Shown here: positions 47,086-59,187 of the stretch, one piece after another | How the letters are laid out: every line of letters begins with the position of its first letter | Numbering within the stretch: the stretch's first letter is position 1 | Assembly (NCBI GenBank): GCA_036874045.1 | Contig: CM072345.1 | Location: 5,543,501 to 5,607,500 of the forward strand | DNA length: 64,000 nucleotides | Direction: 5' to 3' | DNA from: Cymodocea nodosa | Taxonomy: Eukaryota; Streptophyta; Magnoliopsida; Alismatales; Cymodoceaceae | The notes under the pieces: generated by a model | The model's input: the letters and a program-made list of their open reading frames with translations, nothing else | What the model was told of the DNA's origin: nothing | The model's database searches: none | Translations under genes and position numbers: made by a program

Positions 47086-47100
47086 TGCTCTGATATCAAT
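47086..47100 (-). other. CopD primer-binding site
   Basis: ATTGATATCAGAGCA on the minus strand directly inside the 5' LTR; one base off the usual TTGGTATCAGAGC initiator-Met primer site. Confidence 0.8.
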
Positions 47101-48751
47101 TGTTAGGACATTAAGGCTTACCAAAGGGGGGGTGAATGATAAAAATTCATTTCTTAACCTTTTAGAAGTAGTTTAATGTAAAGTGATAGCAAGCATACAA
47201 TAAAAGAAATCACACAGAGATTTTTAGGTGGTTCACCACTAATAGCTAGTTCACCCCTAAGGGATACTTGAGCTTCACTAAACTCTTGTAAACTTACAAT
47301 CACTTGCTTTAAGGTTTAAGCAAGAACCAACTAACCATTCACTTGAGCTTCCTTGTCGAAGCTTCAATCAATCCTTTCTCTGAAGTTTTTATCCGTGTAC
47401 TTCAATAAACACTATCTTGTGAACAATAGAGTTGAATGCGTGATGAGCTTCTGAAATTTGGTCTATAAGTGTTGATCTCTAAAGCTTTTCTTCTATTGAG
47501 CTTGGTGTAAGTATATGTATCAGCAAAGTGCTACTTAAATCCGTTGTCTATATCTTGTATATATACTTGACATGTGCAACGATCATATTTTCTTCCAACA
47601 GATATATTCTACTGTACTTGAATAGACTCCAGTCCCAAATACGGTAAGTTACCATTCAGAAAGTCATTTCAAGATGTCTTACCGATTTTCCTATCCTTTG
47701 AGATAGTTAGCTGTGTAACTCTCCGAAGAGTATCTGTAACTCACCGAAAGATCACTTAAACTTTACTGCCAGGTAGGATTCCAGAATATTTACTATGAGC
47801 TGTCATTCAATCGGATACTTATAACTGTAACTCACCGAATAGTTATATAACTGTCGGATAGTTGGTCTCTGTTAACTTTCCGATTGCTTTAATTCAGCAC
47901 GTGCATAAAAGGCTGACTTAAGTTTCGATGGTTATCCCTGTAACTCATCGAAACACTTCAGGATTTCGGATAGTTATCTTTCTAACTCTCCGAAAACTTA
48001 TTTGAACTTCTTTCTGGAATTCTACACGTGGGAAATTCAATGACTTAAGTTTCAGATGGTTATCCCTGTAAATCACCAAAATGCTTTAGGATTTCAGATA
48101 GTTATATTTCTAACTCTCCGAAAACATATTTGAGCTTCTTTCTGGAATTCTGCACGTGAGAAATTCAATGACTTAAGTTCTGAAAAGTTATACCTGTAAC
48201 TTACCGAAAAACTCGAATAGTTATCTAACTCTTCGAAAAGAAAACTCGGATAGTTATCTAACTCTCTGACAAGTCCTTTAAGCTTCCGTTATGTATTTCT
48301 ATACGTGATTTATTGAATGACTTATCTTTCGGATAGTTATACTTGTAACTCTCCGAAAAACTCGAATAGTTATCTAACTCTCCGAAAAGAAAACTCGGAT
48401 AGTTATCTAACTCTCCGACAAGTTTTTTAAGCTTCCGTTCTATATTTCTACACGTGATTTATTGAATGACTTAACTTCTAGATAGTTATACTTGTAACTC
48501 TTCGAAAGGTCCTTTAAGCTTCCGGATAGTTAACTCCTTAACTATCCGATCATTTAATCCTTCTTAACTTGAGAAATACACTTCTTAACTGTTCAATTTT
48601 CTGCAATAGCATATTCTGAGATTTACTGCCACCTGTTTGCTACTTCAATTTGTCTGTCTTCTGATCTTTTTCTTGTACAGACTAATCTTGATAAATACAA
48701 TTCAAAACCTTACATTGATTTTTGCATTATCAAAATCTAGAGGTCCTTTCA
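47101..48751 (-). repeat. 5' LTR of CopD
   Basis: TGTTAGGACA...GGTCCTTTCA, 1651 bases. It lacks an 11-base segment present in the 3' LTR near 40805. Palindrome/CACGTG array at 47640-48560. Confidence 0.93.
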
Positions 48752-50061
48752 CCCCCAAGGATCACTTGGGCTTCACTAAGTGTCTCAACACTTACACACA
48801 CTTGCTTTCAGGTCGAAGCAGGAACCAACCATTCACTTGAGCTTTCTGGTCATAGCTCTAACCAACAACATAGAAGTTTTCAGGTATAAACTTCAGTAAA
48901 CCAACCTTTTGAGTTTTCAGGTCAAAACTCAAACCAACCACTTGAATGAAGCTTTAAGGTAGAAGCCACGAACCAAATGATCCTTCTTGGATCAGACTTT
49001 CAGTACGAGGAGAGCTTTAAGAATCTTCTTGTTAATCCAACTTTCAATCGATTCTATGTTGTAGTCAATCTGAATTGAGCCTTTCTTCTGTACCAGTAAT
49101 TGATCTGCAATGTATACTGTATCTCTATATGTGATTGTATCTATAGTCTCACTTCATAGCTCTACTGAATATTGAATGATCTGTCTGTATTTATGCTTGA
49201 ACTACCAACGATCATATTTTCACTTCAATGGATTTATTTTGCTGTACTTGCTAAGAAATCAGACCTAAATATGGTAAGTTACCATTTGGAAAGGTGTTTC
49301 AAGATAACCTTCTGATTTTCTCAAGCTTTCGGATAGTTATCTATGTAACTTTCTAAAGGACAGTCGTAACTCACTGAAGATCCACTTAAGTTCTTTTGGT
49401 CTACGTCACGTGAGAATTTAAGTCATATACGTGAAGTATTTAAAGTTCGGATACTTACAATTGTAACTCACCGAAATTCTCCTAACTATCGGATAGTTAA
49501 CTACAGTAACTCTCCGATTTTCTTCTTCTAAGCTTCTGTCAGTTGTCTTCTCATTTCTTCATGTGCATAATAGAATAACTTAAGTTTTGGATGGTTATAC
49601 CTGTAACTCACCGAAACTCTTCAAATTTCGGATAGTTAGCTACAGTAACTTTCTGATTCTTCTTTTAAGCTTCTATTTGGATTTTTGCCCATAGGAAATT
49701 CAATGACTTAAGTTTCGGATAGTTAGCTACAGTAACTTTCTGATTCTTTTTTTTTTCGGATAGTTAACTTTCTAACTCTTCGATTTTCCATACAACCATC
49801 TTTCTAACTCTCCAATTGAATTCCTATTGCTTTAAACTGCCTTTCGGATACTTAGACTTGGTAACTCACCGAAAATACATCTCTTCTAGATAATTAAGCC
49901 TAGTAATCTTCTAATATCTTGTTTATCTCTTGCAGCCCATTCTGAACTATCTGTAATGACTTTATCTACCTTTTGCTCTTCTGCTGAGCTATCTTAACTG
50001 TGAAATACAATTTGTTTCCTCACACAGGTTTTTGCATTATCAAAATACTAGGGTCCTAACA

Positions 50062-50146
50062 CTAAAGAACGTAGAGACAAATTTAGAGCCAAATCAGATG
50101 AGGGTATTTTTGTTGGTTATTCCATTAGAAGTAAGGCATATAGAAT
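50062..50146 (+). pseudogene. Copia pol fragment between CopC and CopE LTRs
   Basis: Encodes KERRDKFRAKSDEGIFVGYS then RSKAYRI, the end of integrase as in CopB (32910-32995). Only 85 bases survive; the left side is cut by the CopC LTR and the right by an LTR start TGTTAAG at 50147. Confidence 0.8.
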
Positions 50147-50484
50147 TGTTAAGTATTTTGTTTTGATGATAAGTGCTGAATGAAAGTAATCATATTTGCT
50201 CAATTACTATTGCTTGTGAAAGGAAATTAAGAACATCAATTAATATAGAAAAAGTTTAAAAATATAAATACTTGTCTATATTGGATCTGAAATTATATTG
50301 TTAAATAACTAGTCGTTTCGTTGCAATAATTTCTCATTTAACTAAATGTTAAGTTAACGTGTGTTTTTTTTTTGAAAAACATGATATGTTTTAAAGTTAT
50401 ATTTTCTATATCATGAACAGTGCACGTTTAGACAACTTGTTAAGTTAGAGTTTTATTCGTATAGAGGTCACGTGAGAACTCATT
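50147..50484 (+). repeat. CopE LTR head
   Basis: TGTTAAGTATTTTGTTTTGA onward matches the start of the CopA LTR (14996 downward). It stops at about 50484 where env-like sequence begins. Confidence 0.8.
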
Positions 50485-51160
50485 AAAATCAACAAGAGTT
50501 CATATTGTCTCCTAAATTAATTTTTGAAGTTTTGGGAATAAAAAATGAAGGTGTTGTTGTTACAAATAGATTTGACATGGTTAGACAGTTGGAATGGGAC
50601 ATTCACTCACTATCAAAGATTCTAGATGTATATAGTGAAATGAGATTAATGGAAAATTTGAATGCAAAGGCAAGGTTTATTGCAAATATATTGCATGAAA
50701 ATTTATTTCAGAGAGTCGGACATATCTAGAAGTCAGCAGAAGTTGTTTATATGTAACTTATGGCCTGCTGAATAGAATTCAAATCAATTGGTTTGATGTT
50801 TTCATTTCTCAACTACAGCATATGAGTTCAAAGTTATTTTCTGGAGATGTTGTATGTAGACTCCTTGCAAACTAATTAAATTTATCCGACTAGCCCTCTA
50901 AAACTAAAGACATGAGAGCTTTTAGTGTAAAAGATTTGCAAAAATTCCAGGCTATGAATCAACCACAACAACAACAACAACAACTTGACTGTATAAAACA
51001 CATACAACCACAACAGCCAAGTTATTCAAATCAAGTACAATAGTAACCCCAACTACCTCCTTCCATAGATGATGTGCTTAACGAAATCAGAAATGATATT
51101 AGGCATCTAGGAGACAAAATATGTAATGCTATAAGTGATATACTTAGGAGAAATAGATAA
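50485..51160 (+). pseudogene. CopE env-like ORF, C-terminal part
   Basis: Starts mid-gene at INKSSYCLLN-like sequence, then the core (FEVLGIKNEGVVVTNRFDMV, LNAKARFIANILHENLFQRV), a frameshift near 50727, INWFDVF, SKLFSGDV, TAG at 50891 in place of the Trp that CopA retains, and the Gln-rich tail ending LPPSIDDVLNEIRNDIRHLG. Stop TAA at 51158. Gag and pol are wholly deleted between the LTR head and this point. Confidence 0.82.
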
Positions 51161-51624
51161 ATGTCTGTTTGCTTGTTTTCTGAATACAACATGTAATGTT
51201 TGTATTTATTGTTTGATTATTTGAATAATACATTTTTCTGTAAATGGTTCAATTCTTATGTATGTTTATAGAAAGTTTAGCTGTAAATATATCTCTCGAT
51301 TTATATACTATGTAATCATCTTTTTGATTAATGACAAAAAGGGGGAGAAATGTTATAAATTCAAAAGAAGAAGATGATTATGATTTTAATTGCATATATT
51401 ATAAAGGGAGATGATAGTTATGTGGTTATTGTAATTTGACAGATGATAATGTAATATGAAAGATAATTATATGGTTATTCAATATCTGAAGATACTTATG
51501 TAATTATTGACATTTGAAAGTTTTATTTCTGAGAGGTGAATTTTGCACAAACAATAGAAATAAGTTTAAGTGAACTGAAGTCAACAAACCTGTTTGTTGA
51601 ATTAAAAATTAACCCAATGAAGGT
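51161..51624 (+). other. CopE 3' untranslated region
   Basis: No gene. Polypurine tract ATGACAAAAAGGGGGAGA at about 51332-51349, then about 280 bases matching the CopA 3' region (15250-15000). It ends at AACCCAATGAAGGT where CopF is inserted; AAGGT (51620-51624) is its probable target duplication. Confidence 0.75.
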
Positions 51625-52830
51625 TGTAGGATCGTCTGTATCACAAGAGGGGGGGTGAATTGTGTCTTTAGTAATTAAACTAGCGGATAAAACAAGAGCA
51701 CAAAACACTCGTAAGATGAAATTCTATTCTTTTATTTCAAGACAGAATTTACAATATCTTTTCAGCTCAATTCCTTTCTTGACGGTTTTGATACAGTAAT
51801 TTTTGATATACAATTCAAATAGGAAAACAAAGCTCTTTTTCCAAACTAATTTTGAATTGTATAAAACCTGATCTTTATGCACACAGCTCTTTTCTTTCTC
51901 TTTGCTCAGCTTCTGTATCTCTTCTTCTCTAGTTGTTGAATTTCCAGACTTCTTATGTTTGCAGCTCCTTTTCTAAAATTACTTAGAATTTCGAACTTCT
52001 TCTGATGTTGGAGAACTTTTCAAAATATGAATATTCAAACTTAACTTTTTAGTTAGGGATTCAGATTGAATATTCAGACTTGGTTTTTTTTTTTGAGATT
52101 GGGATGCACTGTTGTAATGTAGCTCGTACTCTCTATTAGTAGTCGAACTCTGTTGTCTTTCATGTTCAGCATGTTCATCCACTTAATCCACAATCCATAA
52201 TCCACGTACTAATTTTCTCTTTAATCTAAATTACTTTCTATTTAAATTTCCACTTTCTTCACTAACTATTTGAGTTTCCATGATCTCCACTCGTAGATTC
52301 ACCGAAACTTTATCTTCTTGGAGTCTTGTAGAATATCTTCTAAGTCTTCTATTTAGTCGAACATTTATCCTTTAACTCCTGTAAAAACTCGAACACTTAT
52401 CCTTTAACTCTTCAAGTTTTTGCACCTGCAAAACACGTGACTAAACAAAGAAACTTATATGTTCATTAGTCCTTTTATAAAACTCGAACAGTTATCTATC
52501 CATGCGTATAAAAACTCAAACAGTTATCTAACTATTCGATTTTTCATTACCGAACACACATGGAAAACACGTGATAACTTAAAACATTAAAAACACACGT
52601 GTAGATAACTTAACTATAAAAGTTTTTAACATAAAGTATTCGACAAAAATGAAACGTTAACTATCTGAAAGTTTAACTATTGCAAATCTAGCTCTTCGGA
52701 AATCTTTAATTTATCCGACATAAAAATGAAACTTTCCGATAATCTGTTAACTATTATACTTAGAGAAGATTATGTAGACTTATTTAAATACGTTAATAAA
52801 GCATATATCATCAAAATTAAATACCTAACA
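51625..52830 (-). repeat. 3' LTR of CopF
   Basis: 1206 bases: on the minus strand it starts TGTTAGGTAT (52830) and ends ACGATCCTACA (51625). A purine tract abuts 52830. It contains CTCGAACAGTTATCTAACTATTCGA-type palindromes at 52370-52560, and ACACGTG boxes. Confidence 0.88.
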
Positions 52831-53156
52831 ATCTCCCCCTTTTTGATAATGTCAAAACCTAATAAGTCACATAATTTATATCTCCCCCTTTTTGGCATTA
52901 TAAAAAAGTAAACAAACTATTTTCTCCCCCTTTAGGAAGGTAAGCAAGTTAAATGTAAGGAAGGAAATTTTACTAAGTATATATTAATCAAAACGATAGT
53001 TTCAAACATTAATAGGATTTATGGATTAAGCATAAACTGTTTAATATCATAAACTATGAAAAATAATCACGTAACATTAAAATCAGTAAACAGTTTACAT
53101 AATATTTTTGGTTACAAATTACAAAAAATAAATCATGTAATACATAATTTGTATAA
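52831..53156 (-). other. CopF 3' untranslated region with three polypurine tracts
   Basis: No gene. Minus-strand tracts AAAAAGGGGGAGA at about 52831-52846 and 52880-52894, and AAAGGGGGAGAAA at about 52920-52933. Confidence 0.8.
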
Positions 53157-55715
53157 TCACAAGCCTCTTTGTCTTCGAAAAATATCAATCAAAGTATCTA
53201 AAATTTTCTTTGCAATATCTGTACTAACTCTATTTATCTGATCAAGTACTGCTTGATCTAAATCATTTTGAGAAACTTGTGACAGTTGCTGTAAAAATTC
53301 AGTATGTATGTTTGTATCTATACCTGTATGTATTTCTCTATGTATACCTTGTATATCTGTATGTATATCTTGTTGTATATCTGTATGTTGCTGTGTTTGC
53401 CGATCCTGTTGATGTTGTGTCTGAGAATAGGTGTGTCTGCCACCTGGTACTTTTGGAATTCCTTTGTAGAGAAAGATCTTGACTTTAATCTTTTCTGTGG
53501 CCAATGTGTAATATCTGTTTGACTTACCACAATTCTCAAAATTGTATCACCATAAAATAATTTACTCTGCAAATGTAAGATATGAGAAATAAAAATATCA
53601 TACCAATTCACATATATATGGTTTATTAATGCGTATGTAGCATAAAGACAACATCTGCCAACTTCTGCCTCATGACCAAACCTCTGAAACAATGTAGCAT
53701 GCAATATTTTTGCAATAAAACGTGCTTGGCCATTTAAGTCATTTAGTAATGTCAATGGTTTGTTGGTAGTTGGATTTTTGGCTAAACTTGTAATGTCTCA
53801 TCCCAATCGATAAATCTGTTTTCTTTCTGATAATTTAACTCCTTCATTTTTTAGACCAAGTACCTGATGAAGTAAATCTGGAGTTAAATATATGTCATTT
53901 TCTTGTATATTAGAAACAGGAATACCTTCTTCCACTGTTAAGTTTGAGTAAAAACAACTAAGAAGTTTAAGTATAGCAAGATGGCCTAGCTGTTGTAGAA
54001 GTAGAGTCAACAAGCCTTGAAATTTAAACAGTTCACGTATGTTTGTCATCCCTTCAAACTTAACTGGTCTTGAATATAAAACTGTAAAAGTTTTATTTGT
54101 CTGAAATTTGTCATAACAGGAATTATTTCTGAACCATAATAATGTATTTGCATCTAAACTCTATTCAGGATTAGGTATTTTCCTGTCATGATGTTCGGAT
54201 CTAGGACTTGTTTCAATATTATCAGCAGCATCTATATTGTCAGATCTTTCAGAACTGGTGGAATTTCTTTCAAAACTAGTATAAATGTTTGAAATATCTG
54301 TTATTGTCGTATCAATAATCTACTGAATTTCTTCTGTTTGTTCTTCTGGAAACATTTCAGTAGCAATAGTCTCTGTAACAATCGGTATATCAGCAACATG
54401 TATATCTATATGTGATCTATACAACTATCTCTGTATGAAAGAATGTTCTATATCTGTTAGTGGAATAGAATCATCCTGTATTTTTGAAATTTGTATGTGT
54501 GAGACATTGGTAGTATCATATTCTATTTGTAACTGTGTATGTTGTTGATTATATACATTTATCAACAAGTATACAATGTATTGTAACAAACATAACCATA
54601 TATATAAAGTGTAGTATAAGCAACTATACCAAAATTCAAAAGTCTCTATTCGAGATACAATAAGAGGAAGAATATCTGTACATTCCTCTTCAGATGAAAT
54701 ATCGTCAAAATTTATAGACTCAATGTCTATGTTATCAAAAATATCATCAAATTTGGATATCATCTGTATGTGTATCATCAAAATTTCCTACATTCTCTCT
54801 TTCCATAGGAAAGGAATGTGTGCTTGCAACATTGTGTGAAAAACTGTCCATTGTATTAAAAGATACATTATGCACTAATGTGACACAATACCTTAGAGTA
54901 TATGCTTGTAAGCCAATATTTGCCACATCTGCTGGGATTCCTAACAAAAATGTCTGTCCAGCTTTTGCAATGGAGCATAGTTTTCCATTTTTCACTGATT
55001 CTTCTTTTTACTGCAATATTCCTTGTACACCTGCAGTTATTCCAAAATATTCAATTGTCTTTTTCTTTTTCCGACTATATGTCTGTAGTGTTTCAGGTTG
55101 TTCAGGAGGTTCTAAAATTGTCTTAATTTCTCCTATTAAAGGCACCTATTGTCTTGATGGTCCTTCTCCATGATGCCTAGGTGGTAATAATGGAATATAG
55201 AGTTTTAAGCTCTCCACCTCTGCCATTTTGAGTTGATAAACTCTTTGTCCTTCACTTCAAAGGCCCATTTTGCTAATGGCAGTTTTCTGTTCATCGATAT
55301 ACTATTTAATATCATCTAAAACAGCTGGGGGAAAATAATGTTGGGAATACAAGGATTGTAATTCTTTGTTTGCATTTTCGATCATTGGTCCCCACTTCTT
55401 TCCATAATAAGTGATAAACTGTACCGATGTCTTTGGTACATGTCCAGAACTTACAACCGTAGGGTTAGGTTGTAACTTTCTTTTCCATAAATGCAATTCG
55501 GAAAGTTCAATCTGTTTTAGTCTAAACTGTGTTTCAGAATGATTTCGAATAAATTTCCAACAAAAATTTTTCTCATCTTGAACAGCTTTTCTGATTTCGT
55601 GTAGTGCTTCATTTGAAAAAGTGTACCTAGAGTAAATGTCATTGATTTCACTTTGGATTTTCTGAATTTCCAGCTCTCTTTTCTACAATTTGGTCATTCT
55701 ACCACATCTTGACAT
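53157..55715 (-). pseudogene. CopF env-like ORF, broken
   Basis: ATG at 55715, natural stop TGA at 53157; about 850 codons before damage. The N-terminus is helical (RELEIQKIQSEI), then KRKLQPNPTV and the middle region. The core is at 53760-53520: LNDLNGQARFIAKILHATLF, GHEAEVGRCCLY, ATY, NHIYVNWYDIF, SKLFYGDT, and the tail is His/Gln/Asp repeats from a TGTATA-like microsatellite (53300-53400). A 26-residue hydrophobic stretch (54551-54631, LYIWLCLLQYIVYLLI) could cross a membrane; the other copies lack it. Stops: TAG near 55685 and at 55302, others in the middle; frameshifts near 54760 and 53450. Homologous to, but clearly diverged from, CopA/B/E. Confidence 0.8.
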
Positions 55716-57808
55716 TGTTGATTAATCTTCGCTTTGCACTGTAGAACTTAGTGGAAGGAAATATTATGAAGCTAGGGTTTTACTAAGGTAGAAACATGAA
55801 AGGTTATTAGTAAAACATTTATAACTCTTTAAGTTTATAAATGGATAAACAGATTCAATCATTGAAATCATAAATATAAGATCCGTTATTGATAAATAAC
55901 TCGAGTGCTTGCAATAATTGTACAAGTTTTACAATCAACAATTGCAAAATACTTAGCGTAACTGTTCATATAAAGAAAATAACTTCAGGCTAAGTGAAAA
56001 AGTGAGAAAACTCGAAGACTTATGATAACTATTCAAGTTTCTCGAAGGAATAGGTGTGAAAAGTCAAAGAGTTAAACATAACTGTTCGAGTTTCAACTGA
56101 GACATTATAAAGCACTGAAATTCAACACGTGCACAATTTGAACTTAAAGTATTCAGAAAGTTTTGGAGACTTATAAACCTAACTATCCGATGCTCAGATG
56201 CATTTCTGAGAGTTACAGATAACCTTCCAAAAGATAACTTAAGTTAATTGTCCAGATCACGACACGTGTACTTAAGTAGTTTTATAATAAAGAGATGTTT
56301 CAGACAGTTACAAATCTAACTTTCCGATGCCCAGACGCATTTCAGAGAGTTACAAATAACTTATCAAAAATCCACTTAAGTCATGCATTATGGTTTTGAC
56401 ATGTGTACTTCAAGAAATAATAAAATAGTCTATTGAACGATTTAAAACACAACTGTCCGATACTTGCAATATAACTTGCCGAAACAATAGAAAATTCAGA
56501 TACTTAAGAATTAAAATACTTGCAAGTCACCAACAGTTTAGAAATGTACTTAATTAAAGTGTATTTCCTGAAATTATGTAGATTCTTTCATAAAAACATA
56601 TAATAGTTCATAAGAGATGAATTATTATATGAGAAATTGCTCCCCCTACATAAATGTAGTGTAAAGAATCTATGGCGTACTTAATCTGGGTTGCCAAGCC
56701 CTAAGTAGATTTGGCTTTAAAAGGTTAAATAGCTTACTTAAAGAGGATGCTAAGCCTTAAATACTTAATCTAGGTTGCCAAGTCCTAAGTAGATTTGGCT
56801 TTAAAAGGTTAAATAGCTTACTTAAAGAGGATGCTAAGCTTTAAATAGATTTTAGTCTCTTTTTTTTTTTTTAATTTGATTAAAATACAGAAATAAGTAG
56901 TAGAGTTAAAAATTTAGACTTTTTGGCTTTTATCTTATTCAGTTTACAAAAGATAATTCATAGAGATATACCTTCAGAAACTTAAAAGAATTCAATAATG
57001 AGTACACAAACTTAAGACAATAAATATCGTACATTATGTGTAAATAGTAGATAATAACAAAAAAAAAATAAGGATTATATGCACAGATTATGGCAGGATT
57101 GTTATAACACCTTGAAAGATAAATTAAGCTTGAGTACATTGCCCCTTTTTTTTTCTTTTTTTTTAATTGGAATGAAATATATATATTTTATGTATTACCT
57201 CCCACAATATCATCTTTTTACGTGATCACAATCCCTTGCTTAGGAGAAAGATAACCAGTTACTCAATGACAAGTGAGAACATGCAATTTTTTTTTTTTTT
57301 AACTATAATCTGAATTACTTGCAAAATGAGTTTTCAGTCAGCACATCTCAAACTAGTTGGCTTAAGTGACTAGGGTTTAAAATCCCCTAACGGACTTAAT
57401 TACTCAAGTAATTACAAACAAAAAATAAAAAAAATAGAACAAGATAGTAAATTAAATTAGAGGCAACTGCAAGACATAATTTTTCTAACAGAATGTTAAT
57501 AACTTTCCTTTAATAAAAAGTACATACTTTCTATGTATTTTCCTGTTAAAATCTCTATAATAGCATATACATAAGTAACAAAAATATAGTTGGCACTCAC
57601 ATTGAATCAATTTAACTTTTCCTTAAGTAATCTTTTCTGAATTTTTCTTAAATAAATTGACTTCAATAAAAATCAAAATTTCATAAATTCTTAACTACTA
57701 GAAAACTATAATTCGAAAATAGATATTTTGTTTTGTTTTTTTTAATAATAAAGGTATTAAATTCTAAAACTACCTTATAACAAACCAAAATACAATGAAC
57801 ATGACCAT
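55716..57808 (-). other. CopF pol-env spacer containing an Athila polypurine tract and half LTR
   Basis: No gene. TATA-like CATTTATAAAC (55832-55843) lies about 120 bases before the env ATG. Bases 56110-56637 match the start of the Athila LTR (compare 11035-11575) in the same sense, and TGTAGGGGGAGCA (56650-56638) stands where an Athila polypurine tract should. Bases 56860-57800 are AT-rich with T runs on the plus strand, and contain GCTGACTGAAAACTCATT (about 57340), faintly like the shared AthB/CopB region. Confidence 0.7.
56678..56845. repeat. 84-base tandem duplication in CopF spacer
   Basis: Units 56678-56761 and 56762-56845, each from TACTTAATCT to GCTTTAAA or GCCTTAAA, with only a few differences. 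Confidence 0.9.
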
Positions 57809-59185
57809 TTAAATATCAGATAACCTATAGATACCAAGTTCTAATCGTAATTTTGAGAAAGTATTTTCATCTAAGGGTTTTGTAAATAGATCTGCTAATT
57901 GTTCTGTGGTAGGAATAAAATTTAATACTATTTTTCCTTTTATAACATTATCCTTTAGAAAATCATGTCGAACTTCTATATGTTTTGCTCGTGAATGTAA
58001 GACAGGATTTTTAGATAAACTAAATACAGAATTACTATCATAGAAAATCTTAGTTGGTTCATAGTCTAAATTAAAATCTTTTAAGGTTTGTCTGATCCAT
58101 AGGATTTGAGCACAACAAAGTGTAGCAGCTATATATTCAGCTTCAGTTGTAGATAATGCTACACAATTTTGCATTTTGCTAAACCATGACACTAAAGAAT
58201 TACCTAACAATTGACAAGTGCCACTGGTGCTTTTTCTTTCAGACTTACATCCTACGAAATCAGCATCACTATAACCTACTAAGTTTAAAGAACTGTGTTT
58301 AAAGTAAAACAGTTTAAAGTTGATGGTTCCTAATAGATATTTAAAAATTCGTTTAACAGCAAGTAGGTGTGATTCCTTAGGATTTGATTGATATCTAGCA
58401 CAAGTACACACACTAAACATAATATCTGGTCGGCTAGCTGTTAAATAGAGTAATGAACCAATCATACTTCTATATTGTTTTACATCTACAGTTTTTCCAG
58501 AGTCATCTTTATCCAACTTGGTGATAATACTCATTGGTGTATTCTTTGTTTTAGTGTTGTCTAAACCAAACCTCTTTAATAAATCTTGAGTATATTTTTC
58601 TTGTGAAATAAAAGTACCCTGATCTAATTGCTTAATTTGTAAGCCTAGGAAAAATGATAGTTCACCCATCATACTCATTTCAAATTGATTAATCATGTCT
58701 TTCGAAAAAGACTCAACTAATTTATCATTTGTTGCTCCAAATATGATGTCATCTACATAGATTTGAACTACTAATATATCTTTTTCAATCTTCTTGATAA
58801 AAAGAGTGTGATCTACCTTTCCCATAGAATACCCTTTTTCCATAAGAAATTTAGATAATCTTTCATACCAAGACCTAGGAGCTTGTTTAAGGCCATATAG
58901 TGCCTTCTTAAGCTTGTAAACATACTCAGGATGTTTTGAATCTTCAAAACCTAGAGGTTGTTTTACATACACTTCTTCTTTTATATATCCATTTAAAAAA
59001 GCAGTCTTAACATCCATTTGATATAACTTGAAATCCATATAACAAGTATATGCTACCAAAATTCGTATTGATTCTGGTCTAGCAATAGGAGCAAATGTTT
59101 CATCATAGTCAATTCCTTCCTCTTGCTTGTAACCTTGAGCAACTAACCTAGCTTTATTTTTAACTATATGTCCATCCTGATCTAT
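57809..59185 (-). pseudogene. Copia reverse transcriptase and RNase H (CopF)
   Basis: Uninterrupted frame from the junction at 59185 to the stop at 57809. Motifs: [32 protein letters not shown], the catalytic [10 protein letters not shown] (about 58745), [17 protein letters not shown]; RNase H YSDADFVG (Asp), [10 protein letters not shown] (Glu), YDSNSVF (Asp, with Cys changed to Tyr). End GIYRLSDI. Catalytic residues of RT and RNase H are intact. The piece before ARLVAQ and the whole integrase core are missing, removed at the CopG junction. Confidence 0.92.
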
Positions 59186-59187
59186 GT

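Larger units (their letters stand above)
40431..48751 (-). mobile_element. CopD: full-length copia element, no env-like ORF
   Basis: 8321 bases with both LTRs and the target duplication CCCCC (40426-40430, 48752-48756). Minus-strand order: 5' LTR (48751-47101), primer site, gag, protease, integrase, RT, RNase H, polypurine tracts, 3' LTR (42089-40431). The two LTRs looked about 93% identical over the first 190 bases, with mainly transition differences. Only about 350 bases separate RNase H from the 3' LTR, so there is no room for an env-like ORF. Gag and pol share one frame except for one shifted segment. Confidence 0.95.
40251..50061 (-). repeat. CopC 5' LTR, split by CopD
   Basis: Starts TGTTAGTAGC at 40251 and ends GGTCCTAACA at 50061. 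Interrupted from 40431 to 48751 by CopD, whose target duplication CCCCC falls in the conserved GGCTAGTCCACCCCCAAGG. Own length about 1.49 kb. Same family as the solo LTR at 3795. The right part (49230-49900) carries the palindrome/CACGTG array. Confidence 0.9.

Noticed and set aside
53279-53522. Two plus-strand ORFs rich in Tyr, Leu and Val
   Set aside because: Mirror image of the TGTATA-type repeat in the CopF env-like tail.
54820-55173. Plus-strand ORF of 117 codons
   Set aside because: Shadow of the CopF env-like ORF, no family signal.
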